This document shows, piece by piece, positions 25,690 through 34,488 of a DNA stretch of 64,000 bases (positions are counted from its first letter, which is position 1; every line of letters starts with the position of its first letter). This DNA comes from an uncultured Bacilli bacterium (lineage in GTDB: Bacteria; Bacillota_I; Bacilli_A; RF39; UBA660), in contig CAKPLN010000002.1 in the NCBI GenBank assembly GCA_934167665.1, forward strand, positions 232,482-296,481, read 5' to 3'. The notes below the pieces were generated by a model that worked only from the letters and a program-made list of their open reading frames with translations, did not search any database and was not told the DNA's origin. The position numbers and the translations under genes are program-made.

Positions 25690-28095
25690 ATGTATCCACT
25701 TGGAAAACAATTTGAAATTGATTATAGTAAAATAAATTGTAGTAGTAATGCTATTGTCCAAGGAAAGACTTTTCGTGTTTCAGTACTTACTGAAAGAGTG
25801 GTTAGACTTGAGTATTCTCCTAGTGGACAATTTGTTGATAGACCTACACAGTTAATATTAAGAAGAAATATTGATTTAGCAGATTTTTCAGTTAGGCAGG
25901 ATAACAACTTTTTGGAGATTTCTACGAAATACTTTTTTCTTTCATATAATAAAGAGCAACCTTTTACTGTTGCTAAAAACTTAAAAATCACTTTGGAATC
26001 ACGTGATAATGGTCGTGGTAAAGATTGGTATTATGGTAATCCAGAAGTACGTAATTTAAATGGAAATATGATAAGTACAGACTTAATTACAAGTTCTACG
26101 TTGGCAAGGGGACTTTATTCTCTTGATGGTTTTGCCTCTATTGATGATAGTAAGAGTAAAGTTATAATGGAAGATGGTACTTTGGCTGATCCACCTCTTG
26201 ATCATATGGATATTTATGTATTTATGTATGATAAAGACTTTAAACAGGCTTTAATAGATTATTTCAAACTTACTGGTTCGCCATCATTGATACCACGTTA
26301 TGCTCTTGGAAACTGGTGGAGTAGAAATGTTACTTATGATGATAATTCTATTTATGATCTTATTCGTAATTTTGAAAGAAAGAGAATTCCTTTATCAGTA
26401 ATGTTATTTGATAATGATTGGCATTATCGTAATATTGGCAACCAAGTTGGTTTAAAATCAGGTTTTACTTTTAATAACCAGTTATTTAAAGATCCTAAGG
26501 CTATGATTGAACAATTTCATGCTAGAGGTATTAGAGTTGGACTTTGCATTAATCCAGAAGAGGGAATATATCCGCATGAATTTTTCTATAAGCAAGCTTG
26601 TTCATATTTAGGTAAGACTGATTCTACTATAATTCAGTTTGACCCTTTAAATCCTAAATTACTTGATATTTTATTGAAAATGTTTTTACATCCATTAGAA
26701 GCTTTTGGTGTTGATTTCTTTTGGAATGATTCCAAAAATGCTAATGATGTTACTAAGTTATGGGCTCTTAACCATTATCTTTATTTAGATTCTAAAAGGG
26801 ATGTTGCTAGAAGAGGTATGTTACTTGCTAGAAATGGTATTGTTGCTCCACATAGATATGGTATTTTATATGGTGGCTCTAGTGAAGTTAGTTGGGAAGC
26901 TTTAAGAAAATTACCATTTTATTATTTAAATGCGGCTAATATTGGTGTTAGTTGGTGGAGTCATGATGTTGGAGGAAATCATGGAGGAGTTGAAGATGGT
27001 GAACTTTATGTTCGTTATTTACAACTTAGTACTTTCTCACCAATACTTAGATTCCATGCAGCACGGGGTCAATACTATAAAAGAGAACCTTGGTTATGGG
27101 ATGCTGAAACAGAAAATATTGCAGCCGATTATTTAAGACTTCGTCATCGTCTAATACCTTATTTATATACAGAAGCATATAACTATACAAAATCTGGTAT
27201 ACCGTTAATTCAACCATTTTATTATAATTATATGTGGGTTTATGATGATGAGTTATATAAAAATCAATACTACTTTGGTTCACAATTATTAGTATGCCCA
27301 ATACTTGATAAAAAAGAAAAAATAATGAATCGTACAATTCATAGATTCTTTATACCAGATGGTATTTGGTATGATTTTATTACTGGTAAAAAATTCCCTG
27401 GTAATAAAAAATATATATCATTCTTTAAAGAAGAAGATTATCCAATTTTTGCACATGCAGGTTCAATAATTCCTTTATCTAATAGGAGTGATTATAATAA
27501 CACAGGATTACCTACTGATTTAGAGATTCAAATATTCCCAGGAGTAAGTAATACTTATACTCTATATGAAGATGATGGAGTAACTGCCTTATATAAACAG
27601 GGATATTTTTTAAAAACTTCTATTGATTATAACTATTTAAGAAATAACTATACTGTTATTATTAGATCTGTTGAGGGTAAAAGTGGTATTGTTCCAGAAA
27701 AAAGAAATTATAAATTCGTTTTCCGTAATACTAAACAGGCAAATGATGTTACAGGTTATTTTAATAATGAAAAAGTTGAAGTTAAATCTTATACTGAGGC
27801 AGAAGACTTTATAGTAGAAATTAAGGATTGTCCAACTGTTGGACAGTTAACTATAAATTGTAAGGGTAAAGATATTGAAATTGATGCTATGAGAATTATT
27901 AATGATGATGTTAATAGTATCTTAATGGATTTACAGATTAATACTTATTTGAAAGAGGATATTGCTAAAATTATGTTTGGAAGTTTACCTTTAAATAAAA
28001 AACGAATTGAGATTAGAAAATTAAAGAAATCTGGTCTTTCTAAAGAATACATTAATTTATTCTTAAGACTTCTTGAATATATTAGTGAAGTATAG
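25690..28095 (+). CDS. Glycoside hydrolase family 31 alpha-glucosidase
   Basis: 801 aa, cytoplasmic (no signal peptide). N-terminal beta-sandwich about 1-220, then the (beta/alpha)8 barrel: PRYALGNWWSRNVTYD near residue 203, FDNDWHYRNIG, and GVDFFWNDSKNA near 342 with the nucleophile Asp. SWWSHDVGGNHGG near 418 supplies the acid/base Asp region, and LRFHAARGQYYKREPW follows. A C-terminal beta domain (about 590-720) is followed by about 75 extra helical residues not needed for GH31 activity. It releases glucose (or another alpha-linked sugar) from the non-reducing end of oligosaccharides. No transporter gene is adjacent. Ribosome site gagggtgttgatATG. Confidence 0.9.
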   Translation: MYPLGKQFEIDYSKINCSSNAIVQGKTFRVSVLTERVVRLEYSPSGQFVDRPTQLILRRNIDLADFSVRQDNNFLEISTKYFFLSYNKEQPFTVAKNLKITLESRDNGRGKDWYYGNPEVRNLNGNMISTDLITSSTLARGLYSLDGFASIDDSKSKVIMEDGTLADPPLDHMDIYVFMYDKDFKQALIDYFKLTGSPSLIPRYALGNWWSRNVTYDDNSIYDLIRNFERKRIPLSVMLFDNDWHYRNIGNQVGLKSGFTFNNQLFKDPKAMIEQFHARGIRVGLCINPEEGIYPHEFFYKQACSYLGKTDSTIIQFDPLNPKLLDILLKMFLHPLEAFGVDFFWNDSKNANDVTKLWALNHYLYLDSKRDVARRGMLLARNGIVAPHRYGILYGGSSEVSWEALRKLPFYYLNAANIGVSWWSHDVGGNHGGVEDGELYVRYLQLSTFSPILRFHAARGQYYKREPWLWDAETENIAADYLRLRHRLIPYLYTEAYNYTKSGIPLIQPFYYNYMWVYDDELYKNQYYFGSQLLVCPILDKKEKIMNRTIHRFFIPDGIWYDFITGKKFPGNKKYISFFKEEDYPIFAHAGSIIPLSNRSDYNNTGLPTDLEIQIFPGVSNTYTLYEDDGVTALYKQGYFLKTSIDYNYLRNNYTVIIRSVEGKSGIVPEKRNYKFVFRNTKQANDVTGYFNNEKVEVKSYTEAEDFIVEIKDCPTVGQLTINCKGKDIEIDAMRIINDDVNSILMDLQINTYLKEDIAKIMFGSLPLNKKRIEIRKLKKSGLSKEYINLFLRLLEYISEV

Positions 28096-28105
28096 TAAAA
28101 AGTAC

Positions 28106-28134
28106 TTGAAAAATATTTTGTTATAGAATATACT
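28106..28134 (+). promoter_or_regulatory. Sigma-A-type promoter of the leuS operon
   Basis: TTGAAA at 28106-28111 and TATACT at 28129-28134 are separated by 17 bp. Transcription would start near 28141, just upstream of the T-box leader. Confidence 0.75.
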
Positions 28135-28140
28135 AGGTTT

Positions 28141-28347
28141 ATATTTTTGGTGCTGTTTATAGTAGTAGCGTTTATTAAATATTCTAGAGAGCTTATGGTT
28201 GGTGGAAATAAGTATATTTAAAATGTGAACTTGATAAACTTAGAAGCATTTGGGTGAACCGTTATCTCTTTTAAGCTGCATAGTTTCTATGAAGTAAGGT
28301 GGTACCGCGAATTATTCGTCCTTATATTAATAAGGGCGTTTTTTTTT
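28141..28347 (+). ncRNA. T-box leader (leucine)
   Basis: The T-box core AAGGTGGTACCGCG (28296-28309) is exact. The start of Stem I is seen at 28190-28206 (gcttatggttggtgg) and an AAATAAGTA element at 28206-28214. A CTT triplet after GAA (28230-28232) fits a leucine specifier. The leader ends in a terminator whose arms pair over 28317-28325 and 28331-28338, followed by ten T. Uncharged tRNA-Leu should stabilise the antiterminator and switch on the downstream membrane protein and leuS. Confidence 0.93.
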
Positions 28348-28357
28348 AGGAGGTTTT

Positions 28358-28741
28358 ATGCAAAAGATTATATTATTTTTGGGTACTTTTATATTTATTT
28401 TGTTAATTTATGAGTTGTTTATTGTTATACCAATGATTCGTTATAAATCTGGTAAAGGTAAGGCAAAATTACGTAAAAATAAACAAGAACCAATGGAAGT
28501 TAGGTTTTTAGTAAATAAATATAAAATAGATTTAAAGAAGGTTAATTACAATAAATTATTACAAGTTATATCTTGTGTTTCAGCACTTGATGTTGCTATT
28601 TTAATTTCAATTATTACATTAGTTGATAGTTATGCTATACAACTTGTAGTGTCAATTGTATTGGTTATACCTATTATTTTAATTAGTTATGGTTTAGTAG
28701 CTAAATTTTATAAGAAGAAGGGAATGATTAAAGATGAGTAG
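28358..28741 (+). CDS. Membrane protein cotranscribed with leuS
   Basis: 127 aa with ribosome site aggagg. Three hydrophobic helices: residues 3-25, about 76-92 and 95-114, separated by a basic cytoplasmic segment (RYKSGKGKAKLRKNKQEP). It lies between the leucine T-box terminator and leuS and overlaps leuS by 8 bases, so it is made only when charged tRNA-Leu is scarce. The sequence does not resemble an amino-acid transporter, being too short, and I do not recognise the family. Related small proteins sit upstream of leuS in some Bacillota, from memory. Confidence 0.7.
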   Translation: MQKIILFLGTFIFILLIYELFIVIPMIRYKSGKGKAKLRKNKQEPMEVRFLVNKYKIDLKKVNYNKLLQVISCVSALDVAILISIITLVDSYAIQLVVSIVLVIPIILISYGLVAKFYKKKGMIKDE

Positions 28742-31145
28742 TTTTAAAAATATAGAAGAAAAGTGGCAAAAGTATTGGTTAGATAATAAAGTCTTTGAGG
28801 CTAAAACTAATGATAGTAAGACACCATATTATATATTGGTTGAATTTCCATATCCGAGTGGTGCTGGTCTTCATGTAGGACATGTTAGAAGTTATACTGC
28901 TCAAGATGCTTTAGCTAGAATGAAGAGAATGCAAGGATATAATGTTTTATATCCTATGGGATGGGATGCTTTTGGTGCTCCTGCTGAACAGTATGCTATA
29001 AAAAATCATATTCATCCTAAAGATGCTGTAAAGGAAAATGTTAAGACTTTTAAATCTCAAATGGAAAAGCTTGGTTTTTCTTTTGATTGGTCTCGTGAAA
29101 TTTCTACTGCAGATCCAGAATATTATAAATGGACACAATGGCAATTCTTACAATTTTATAAACATGGTATGGCTTATAAGGCTACAATTCCTGTTAATTG
29201 GTGTCCAACATGTAAGAGTGTTTTGAGTAATGAAGATGCAGCTGGTGGAGTTTGTGAAAGATGTGGTACACAAGTTGTACAAAAAGAGAAGAGTCAATGG
29301 ATGCTTAAGATGAGCTCTTATGCTGAAGATTTGTTGAATGGTCTTGAAGATACAAATTTTGCTGATAGAGTTAAACTTGGACAAATTAATTGGATTGGAA
29401 AATCTACAGGTGTTGAACTTGATGTTGATATTGTAGGTGGAGGTAAATTCTCTATATTTACAACTTGTATTGAAACTGTTTATGGTATAACGTTCTTTGT
29501 TATTGCTCCTGATGGTAAATTAATTAAGGAATTAATGCCAAGAGTTTTAAATAAAGAAGAAGTAGAAAATTATATTAAAGAAACTGCTATGAAATCTAAT
29601 ATGGATAGAACAGAGCTAAATAAGGGTAAGACAGGTGTTGAAGTTAAAGGTGTTAAGGCTATTAACCCTATTAATGGTGAAGAAGTTCCTATTTTCTTAG
29701 GAGACTTTGTTTTAGGTGATTATGGTACTGGTGCTGTTATGGCTGTTCCTGCTCATGATCAACGTGATTTTGAATATGCTGTTAAACATAATTTAAATAT
29801 GATTCAAGTTATAGATGGTGCAGATGTTAGTGAAAAGGCTTTTGAAAAAGGTGAATATTTAGGTAAAGGTTGTAAATTAATTAATAGTTCACAATTTACG
29901 GGATTAACTGTTGAAGAAGCCAAAGAGGCTATTACTGATTATTTAGTAGAAAAAGGTATTGCACGTAGAGTTAATAATTATAAGATGAGAGATTGGATTT
30001 TTTCTCGTCAAAGATTCTGGGGTGAGCCTATCCCAATGATTAATTGTCCAAAATGTGGATTTGTTCCTTTAAATGAAGAGGACTTACCATTATTACTTCC
30101 AGATGTTGCGGAATACGAACCTACAGAAGATGGAGAAAGTCCACTTGCTAATATTACTGATTGGGTTAATTGTAAATGTCCTAAATGTGGTGGAGATGCT
30201 AAGAGAGAAACTGACACTATGCCAAACTGGGCTGGTTCTAGTTGGTATTTCTTGAGATTTATGGATCCACATAATGATAAAGAATTTGCTTCAATGGATG
30301 CTATGAAGTATTGGAATAGAGTAGATTGGTATAATGGCGGTATGGAACATACAGCTAGACATTTATTATATGCAAGATTTTGGGTTCAATTTTTGTACAA
30401 TATTGGCTTAGTTCCTCATAAAGAAATGATTTGGACTAGGGTTAGTCATGGTATGGTACTTGGACCTGATAATCAAAAGATGAGTAAATCTAAAGGTAAT
30501 GTTATCAATCCAGATGATATTGTAAATGAGTTTGGAGCTGATGTCCTTCGTGTTTATGAAATGTTTATGGGAGATTATCAAATGGATGCTCCTTGGAGTA
30601 CAGACTCATTAAAAGGATGTAAGAGATTTATTGATAAAATTATTAGATTGAAAGATAAAGTAAATGATAGTGATAACTATACTAAATCATTAGAGGTACT
30701 TCAAAATAAAACAATTATGAAAATAGAGTATGATATGACTCATATGGGATATAATACAGTTATTTCTAGTTTGATGATCTTAGCTAATGCTTATGATGCT
30801 CTAGATACTATTAGTAAAAAAGATTATAGGTTATTATTACAACTATTAAATCCAATTGCTCCACATATTACTGAGGAATTAAATGAATCAATTGGTTATG
30901 AACCTTTATGTTATGCAGAGTGGCCTAAATATGATGAAAGTAAGATTGTTGATTCTGAACTTGAAATTGGTGTACAAGTAAATGGTAAAGTACGTGGTAC
31001 TATTAAAGTATTGAATGATGATAGTGAAGAAGTAATAAAGAATAAAGCAATGTCTTTAGAAAATGTTTCTAAATATGTTGAGGGAAAAGAAGTTGTAAAA
31101 GTAATAGTTGTTAAAGGTAAAATTGTAAATATTGTTGTTAAATAA
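28734..31145 (+). CDS. leuS: Leucyl-tRNA synthetase
   Basis: 803 aa, full length. Class I signatures: PYPSGAGLHVGHVRSY near residue 40 (HIGH equivalent) and KMSKSKGNVINPDD near 582. A Zn-binding CPTCKSVLSNEDAAGGVCERCG lies near 159. The CP1 editing domain (about 220-390) keeps YGTGAVMAVPAHDQRDFEYA, including the editing Asp, but the Thr-rich stretch usually written TTRPDT reads TTCIET here. The C-terminal anticodon-binding and tail domain ends VNGKVRGTIKV. Expression is controlled by the T-box upstream, and a strong terminator follows. Confidence 0.97.
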   Translation: MSSFKNIEEKWQKYWLDNKVFEAKTNDSKTPYYILVEFPYPSGAGLHVGHVRSYTAQDALARMKRMQGYNVLYPMGWDAFGAPAEQYAIKNHIHPKDAVKENVKTFKSQMEKLGFSFDWSREISTADPEYYKWTQWQFLQFYKHGMAYKATIPVNWCPTCKSVLSNEDAAGGVCERCGTQVVQKEKSQWMLKMSSYAEDLLNGLEDTNFADRVKLGQINWIGKSTGVELDVDIVGGGKFSIFTTCIETVYGITFFVIAPDGKLIKELMPRVLNKEEVENYIKETAMKSNMDRTELNKGKTGVEVKGVKAINPINGEEVPIFLGDFVLGDYGTGAVMAVPAHDQRDFEYAVKHNLNMIQVIDGADVSEKAFEKGEYLGKGCKLINSSQFTGLTVEEAKEAITDYLVEKGIARRVNNYKMRDWIFSRQRFWGEPIPMINCPKCGFVPLNEEDLPLLLPDVAEYEPTEDGESPLANITDWVNCKCPKCGGDAKRETDTMPNWAGSSWYFLRFMDPHNDKEFASMDAMKYWNRVDWYNGGMEHTARHLLYARFWVQFLYNIGLVPHKEMIWTRVSHGMVLGPDNQKMSKSKGNVINPDDIVNEFGADVLRVYEMFMGDYQMDAPWSTDSLKGCKRFIDKIIRLKDKVNDSDNYTKSLEVLQNKTIMKIEYDMTHMGYNTVISSLMILANAYDALDTISKKDYRLLLQLLNPIAPHITEELNESIGYEPLCYAEWPKYDESKIVDSELEIGVQVNGKVRGTIKVLNDDSEEVIKNKAMSLENVSKYVEGKEVVKVIVVKGKIVNIVVK

Positions 31146-31157
31146 TTAAATATTAAA

Positions 31158-31188
31158 AATGTGGATAATTAGTTCCACATTTTTTTTC
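31158..31188 (+). terminator. Rho-independent terminator of leuS
   Basis: The arms AATGTGGA (31158-31165) and TCCACATT (31174-31181) are followed by a T run. Confidence 0.9.
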
Positions 31189-31234
31189 GACCTTATTTTT
31201 AGATAGTTTATGATATTTATTTATTGGTGATAAT

Positions 31235-31408
31235 ATGAAAGTTAAAATTTTTGATTATGAAGATGAAACTGATTTAGAAGAAGATATTAACTCTTTTATA
31301 GAGACAAATGATGATATAGAAGTTATTGATATTAAATATCAGGTTAGTGTTGGTGTTTTTAGTGATGAACAAGTATTTTGCTTTTCGGCTATGATAATTT
31401 ATATGTAA
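31235..31408 (+). CDS. Sporulation protein Cse60 homologue
   Basis: 57 aa, below the usual ORF cut-off. The ATG at 31235 is preceded by ggtgataat. The sequence begins MKVKIFDYEDETDLEEDINSF and ends EQVFCFSAMIIYM, with IEVIDIKYQVSV in the middle. This is the layout of the Spore_Cse60 family: acidic helix, then a VIDIKYQ strand and CFSAMI-Y at the end. In Bacillus the namesake gene is expressed in the mother cell under sigma-E. The function is unknown. It is monocistronic, between the leuS terminator and the pilin-lectin genes. Confidence 0.8.
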   Translation: MKVKIFDYEDETDLEEDINSFIETNDDIEVIDIKYQVSVGVFSDEQVFCFSAMIIYM

Positions 31409-31457
31409 AAGGATTATATATAATTGTAAATGAGTTGGATAAATTCATGACTGACAT

Positions 31458-31486
31458 TGCAAAGTAACTATAGAAAATGTATAATA
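31458..31486 (+). promoter_or_regulatory. Promoter of the first pilin-lectin gene
   Basis: TTGCAA (31458-31463) and a consensus TATAAT (31481-31486) are separated by 17 bp; the start codon follows 25 bp later with gagaggtg as ribosome site. Confidence 0.65.
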
Positions 31487-31510
31487 AAAACATAATAGAG
31501 AGGTGTAGTA

Positions 31511-32902
31511 ATGAAGAAAATATTAAATAATAAAAAAGGTTTTACCTTGGTAGAACTTTTAGCCGTAATCGTCATTATGGGTATTTTGATGATGGTGGCT
31601 ATTCCATCAATAAGTAGAGTAATCGAAAATTCTAGAAAAGATACGTTTGTAGATATCGCTAAGTCTTATGCTAATGCGGCTAAGACACTTTGGACAGCTG
31701 ACACTTTAACATGTGAAGGAACAGTTGCTTCAGCTGTAGATGATGGCGATTATTATATTTTAATTAATACAACTGAATCAGCTAGAACTATGCTACCAGT
31801 ATTAGTAGATCAAGGTGGTAAGTCATCTTGGGGAAATAGAGATGTAAATGGTTATGTAAGAGTTCATGTTGAAACAGTAACAGATAACAATGGAGAACCA
31901 AAAAGAACCACAACTTTTTATGTTAGTTTAAGTGATGGAACTCATGGCTTAATAGATAATGGAAGTATGACTTCAGATAACCTAAAAAAAGGTAATGTTA
32001 AAATGGATTTATCGAGTGATGATAAGAAAAAAGTAGAATTAACACTTGATAATGGTAACTTAAATTGTTCTAAGACTAATCTTGGAACTTATACGTGTAC
32101 AGAAGTAACACCAGTAAAAACTATAACCGGTTTATGTGTAGATGACTCAAGTTATGCTGGAAATAATGGTACAGTAGATGTTAATCCAGTAAGCTTTGCG
32201 AATGATGATTGGGCAACAATAGCAGCTGCCGCAAAGAGTGGAAACTATGAAGGAAAATATAACGTAGGAGATACTAAAGAAGTAGACCTAGGAAGTCTAG
32301 GAAAACATACAGTAAGAATAGCTAATACTTTAACACCAGCAGAATGTAGCCAAGAAGGTTTTTCACAAACTGCCTGTGGTTTCGTATTAGAATTTGCAGA
32401 TATAATTACAACACATAATATGAATCCAAAAGGAGAATATAAGGGAACAACATATGAATATGGTTGGAACAAAGATGGTTGGCCAGCAAGTAGTATGAGA
32501 AGTTATTTAAGTACAGATATATATAATGCTTTACCAACAGATTTACAAAGTGCCATAATAGATACAAGAGTAGTATCAGGACACGGTAAAGATGATAAAG
32601 ATAATTTTATTTCAACAGATAAGTTGTATTTATTGTCTACAGCTGAAGTATGGGCACAAGGAATTTTTTACGATGCAGGAAGAAATAATACTAGACAGTT
32701 AGATTATTATACAGGAGTTACAACAAAAAGTTATTCTAAGGTTATTAAACAGCTAAACGGATCAAATACTTATTGGTGGCTCCGCACGGCTGATTTCACT
32801 GGTAATGAAAATTTCTTTAGTGTGAGTGGTAATGGTGTTTGGAATAACCATATTTATGCTAATTATACGAACGGTGTTTCGCCGGCTTTCCGAATAGCCT
32901 AA
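31511..32902 (+). CDS. Type IV prepilin-like protein with variable lectin-like C-terminal domain (copy 1)
   Basis: 463 aa. Residues 1-40 are a class III prepilin leader and helix: NKKGFTLVELLAVIVIMG, with cleavage expected after Gly and Phe as the new N-terminus. A pilin-type helix and beta region continue to about 200, with paired Cys (TLTCEG, LNCSKTNLGTYTCTE). Residues 205-463 form a DUF6273/C-type-lectin-like domain with GLCVDDS, AECSQEGFSQTACG, GWNKDGWPASSMRSYLS, YWWLRT and the end GVSPAFRIA. The C-terminal 48 codons differ from the second copy in the pattern expected of mutagenic retrohoming. It probably displays a variable binding domain on a pilus or pseudopilus tip. It needs a prepilin peptidase encoded elsewhere. 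Confidence 0.85.
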   Translation: MKKILNNKKGFTLVELLAVIVIMGILMMVAIPSISRVIENSRKDTFVDIAKSYANAAKTLWTADTLTCEGTVASAVDDGDYYILINTTESARTMLPVLVDQGGKSSWGNRDVNGYVRVHVETVTDNNGEPKRTTTFYVSLSDGTHGLIDNGSMTSDNLKKGNVKMDLSSDDKKKVELTLDNGNLNCSKTNLGTYTCTEVTPVKTITGLCVDDSSYAGNNGTVDVNPVSFANDDWATIAAAAKSGNYEGKYNVGDTKEVDLGSLGKHTVRIANTLTPAECSQEGFSQTACGFVLEFADIITTHNMNPKGEYKGTTYEYGWNKDGWPASSMRSYLSTDIYNALPTDLQSAIIDTRVVSGHGKDDKDNFISTDKLYLLSTAEVWAQGIFYDAGRNNTRQLDYYTGVTTKSYSKVIKQLNGSNTYWWLRTADFTGNENFFSVSGNGVWNNHIYANYTNGVSPAFRIA

Positions 32903-32908
32903 ATGTAA
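32759..32908 (+). repeat. Putative variable region 1 (DGR target-like)
   Basis: 150 bp at the 3' end of copy 1, including the stop codon. Aligned with 34348-34494 it has 18 changed codons and one codon indel, and no synonymous difference. In 15 of the 18 pairs only codon positions 1 and/or 2 differ while the last base is the same T or C, as expected when template AAY codons are randomised at adenines. Shared codons are unusual for this genome (ctc cgc acg, tcg ccg gct). Confidence 0.7.
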
Positions 32909-32938
32909 GTATTGGACCTCGTTCAATACTTTTTTTTA
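32907..32938 (+). terminator. Rho-independent terminator after copy 1
   Basis: The arms AAGTATTG (32907-32914) and CAATACTT (32924-32931) are followed by a T run. The same AGTATTG stem ends copy 2 (34594-34619). Confidence 0.85.
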
Positions 32939-33032
32939 TTTAATACTTATCCACATAATTTTATATGTTGCCTACTACCCATCTAAGATTTGTCCACTTT
33001 TTAGTTTAGCACTGCATACAAACTCCTCCCCA

Positions 33033-33062
33033 TTGACAAAAACGTTGGGAGAGGGATATACT
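33033..33062 (+). promoter_or_regulatory. Promoter of the second pilin-lectin gene
   Basis: Consensus TTGACA (33033-33038) is 18 bp from TATACT (33057-33062). It is flanked by a CTCCTCCC / GGGAGAGG inverted repeat (33023-33030 and 33047-33054) spanning the -35 and spacer, which could form a hairpin or operator. It shows that copy 2 can be expressed independently of copy 1. Confidence 0.7.
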
Positions 33063-33087
33063 TTATACATAATAGAGAGAGGTGTAT

Positions 33088-34488
33088 ATGAAAAGAATTA
33101 ATAAAAAAGGTTTTACTTTAGTAGAACTACTTGCTGTAATTGTTATTATGGGTATTTTGATGATGGTGGCTATTCCATCAATAAGTAGAGTAATTGAAAA
33201 TTCTAGAAAGGATACGTTTGTAGATATCGCCAAGTCTTATGCTAATGCGGCTAAAACACTTTGGACAGCTGATACTTTAACGTGTGAAGGAACAGTAGCC
33301 TCAGCTGTAGATGATGGTGATTATTATATTTTAATTAATACTAAAGAATCTGCTAGAGCAATACTTCCAGTATTAGTAGATCAAGGTGGTAAGTCATCTT
33401 GGGGAAATAGAGATGTAAATGGTTATGTAAGAGTTCATGTTGAAACAGTAACAGATAACAATGGAGAACCAAAAAGAACCACAACTTTTTATGTTAGTTT
33501 AAGTGATGGAACTCATGGCTTAATAGATAATGGAAGTATGACTTCAGATAACCTAAAAAAAGGTAATGTTAAAATGGATTTATCGAGTGATGATAAGAAA
33601 AAAGTAGAATTAACACTTGATAATGGTAACTTAAATTGTTCTAAGACTAATCTTGGAACTTATACGTGTACAGACGTAGCACCAGTAAAAACTATAACCG
33701 GTTTATGTGTAGATGACTCAAGTTACGCTGGAAATAATGGTACAGTAGATGTTAATCCAGTAAGTTTTGCGAATGATGACTGGGCAACCATAGCTGCTGC
33801 CGCAAAGAGTGGAAACTATGAAGGAAAATATAATGTAGGTGATACTAAAGAAGTAGACCTAGGAAGTCTAGGAAAGCATACAGTAAGAATAGCTAATACC
33901 TCAACAACAGCAGAATGTAGTCAAGAAGGTTTTTCACAAACAGCTTGTGGTTTCGTATTAGAGTTTGCAGATATAATTACAACGCATAATATGAATCCAA
34001 GTGGAGAATATAAGGGAACAACATATCCATATGGCTGGAACAAAGATGGTTGGCCAGCAAGTAGTATGAGAAGTTATTTAAGTACAGATATATATAATGC
34101 TTTACCAGTAGATTTACAAAGCACCATAATAGATACAAAAGTAGTATCAGGACATGGGCCTAGTGATTCATCTAACTTTACTTCAACAGATAAGTTGTAT
34201 TTATTGTCTACAGCTGAAGTATGGGCACAAGGGACATCAAATACTATTACTACCGATACAGGAAGAGATAATACTAGACAGTTAGATTATTACTTGGCAC
34301 AAGGTGTAACAACAAGTAATAAATCTGGAGCTATTAAACAGAGAAATGGATCAAATTATTATTGGTTTCTCCGCACGGCTGATTCCCATATAGATAGCCT
34401 TTTCTGTAATGTGTTTGGTGATGGTAGTTGGGGTAACAATTATGCTAGTCTTACGACCGGTGTTTCGCCGGCTTTCCGAATAGCCTAA
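33088..34488 (+). CDS. Type IV prepilin-like protein with variable lectin-like C-terminal domain (copy 2)
   Basis: 466 aa from ATG 33088 (gagaggtg upstream); an in-frame GTG at 33082 lies inside that site. Same architecture as copy 1: KKGFTLVELLAVIVIMG leader, pilin body, lectin-like domain ending GVSPAFRIA. The body is over 90 percent identical to copy 1, with scattered silent and conservative changes. The C-terminal region instead differs only by amino-acid-changing substitutions plus a one-codon deletion (YWFLRTADSHIDSL against YWWLRTADFTGNEN). A second small difference is a 6-residue insertion near TSNTITTDTGRDN. The two genes look like parallel, independently diversified display proteins. 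Confidence 0.85.
   Translation: MKRINKKGFTLVELLAVIVIMGILMMVAIPSISRVIENSRKDTFVDIAKSYANAAKTLWTADTLTCEGTVASAVDDGDYYILINTKESARAILPVLVDQGGKSSWGNRDVNGYVRVHVETVTDNNGEPKRTTTFYVSLSDGTHGLIDNGSMTSDNLKKGNVKMDLSSDDKKKVELTLDNGNLNCSKTNLGTYTCTDVAPVKTITGLCVDDSSYAGNNGTVDVNPVSFANDDWATIAAAAKSGNYEGKYNVGDTKEVDLGSLGKHTVRIANTSTTAECSQEGFSQTACGFVLEFADIITTHNMNPSGEYKGTTYPYGWNKDGWPASSMRSYLSTDIYNALPVDLQSTIIDTKVVSGHGPSDSSNFTSTDKLYLLSTAEVWAQGTSNTITTDTGRDNTRQLDYYLAQGVTTSNKSGAIKQRNGSNYYWFLRTADSHIDSLFCNVFGDGSWGNNYASLTTGVSPAFRIA

Noticed and set aside
26930..27337. ORFs inside the GH31 gene on both strands
   Set aside because: They lie wholly within a long, motif-rich coding frame and have no ribosome sites; they are shadows.
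33023..33054. CRISPR-like or riboswitch structure before copy 2
   Set aside because: The CTCCTCCC/GGGAGAGG pair occurs once and overlaps a clear promoter; no repeat-spacer pattern is present anywhere in the window.
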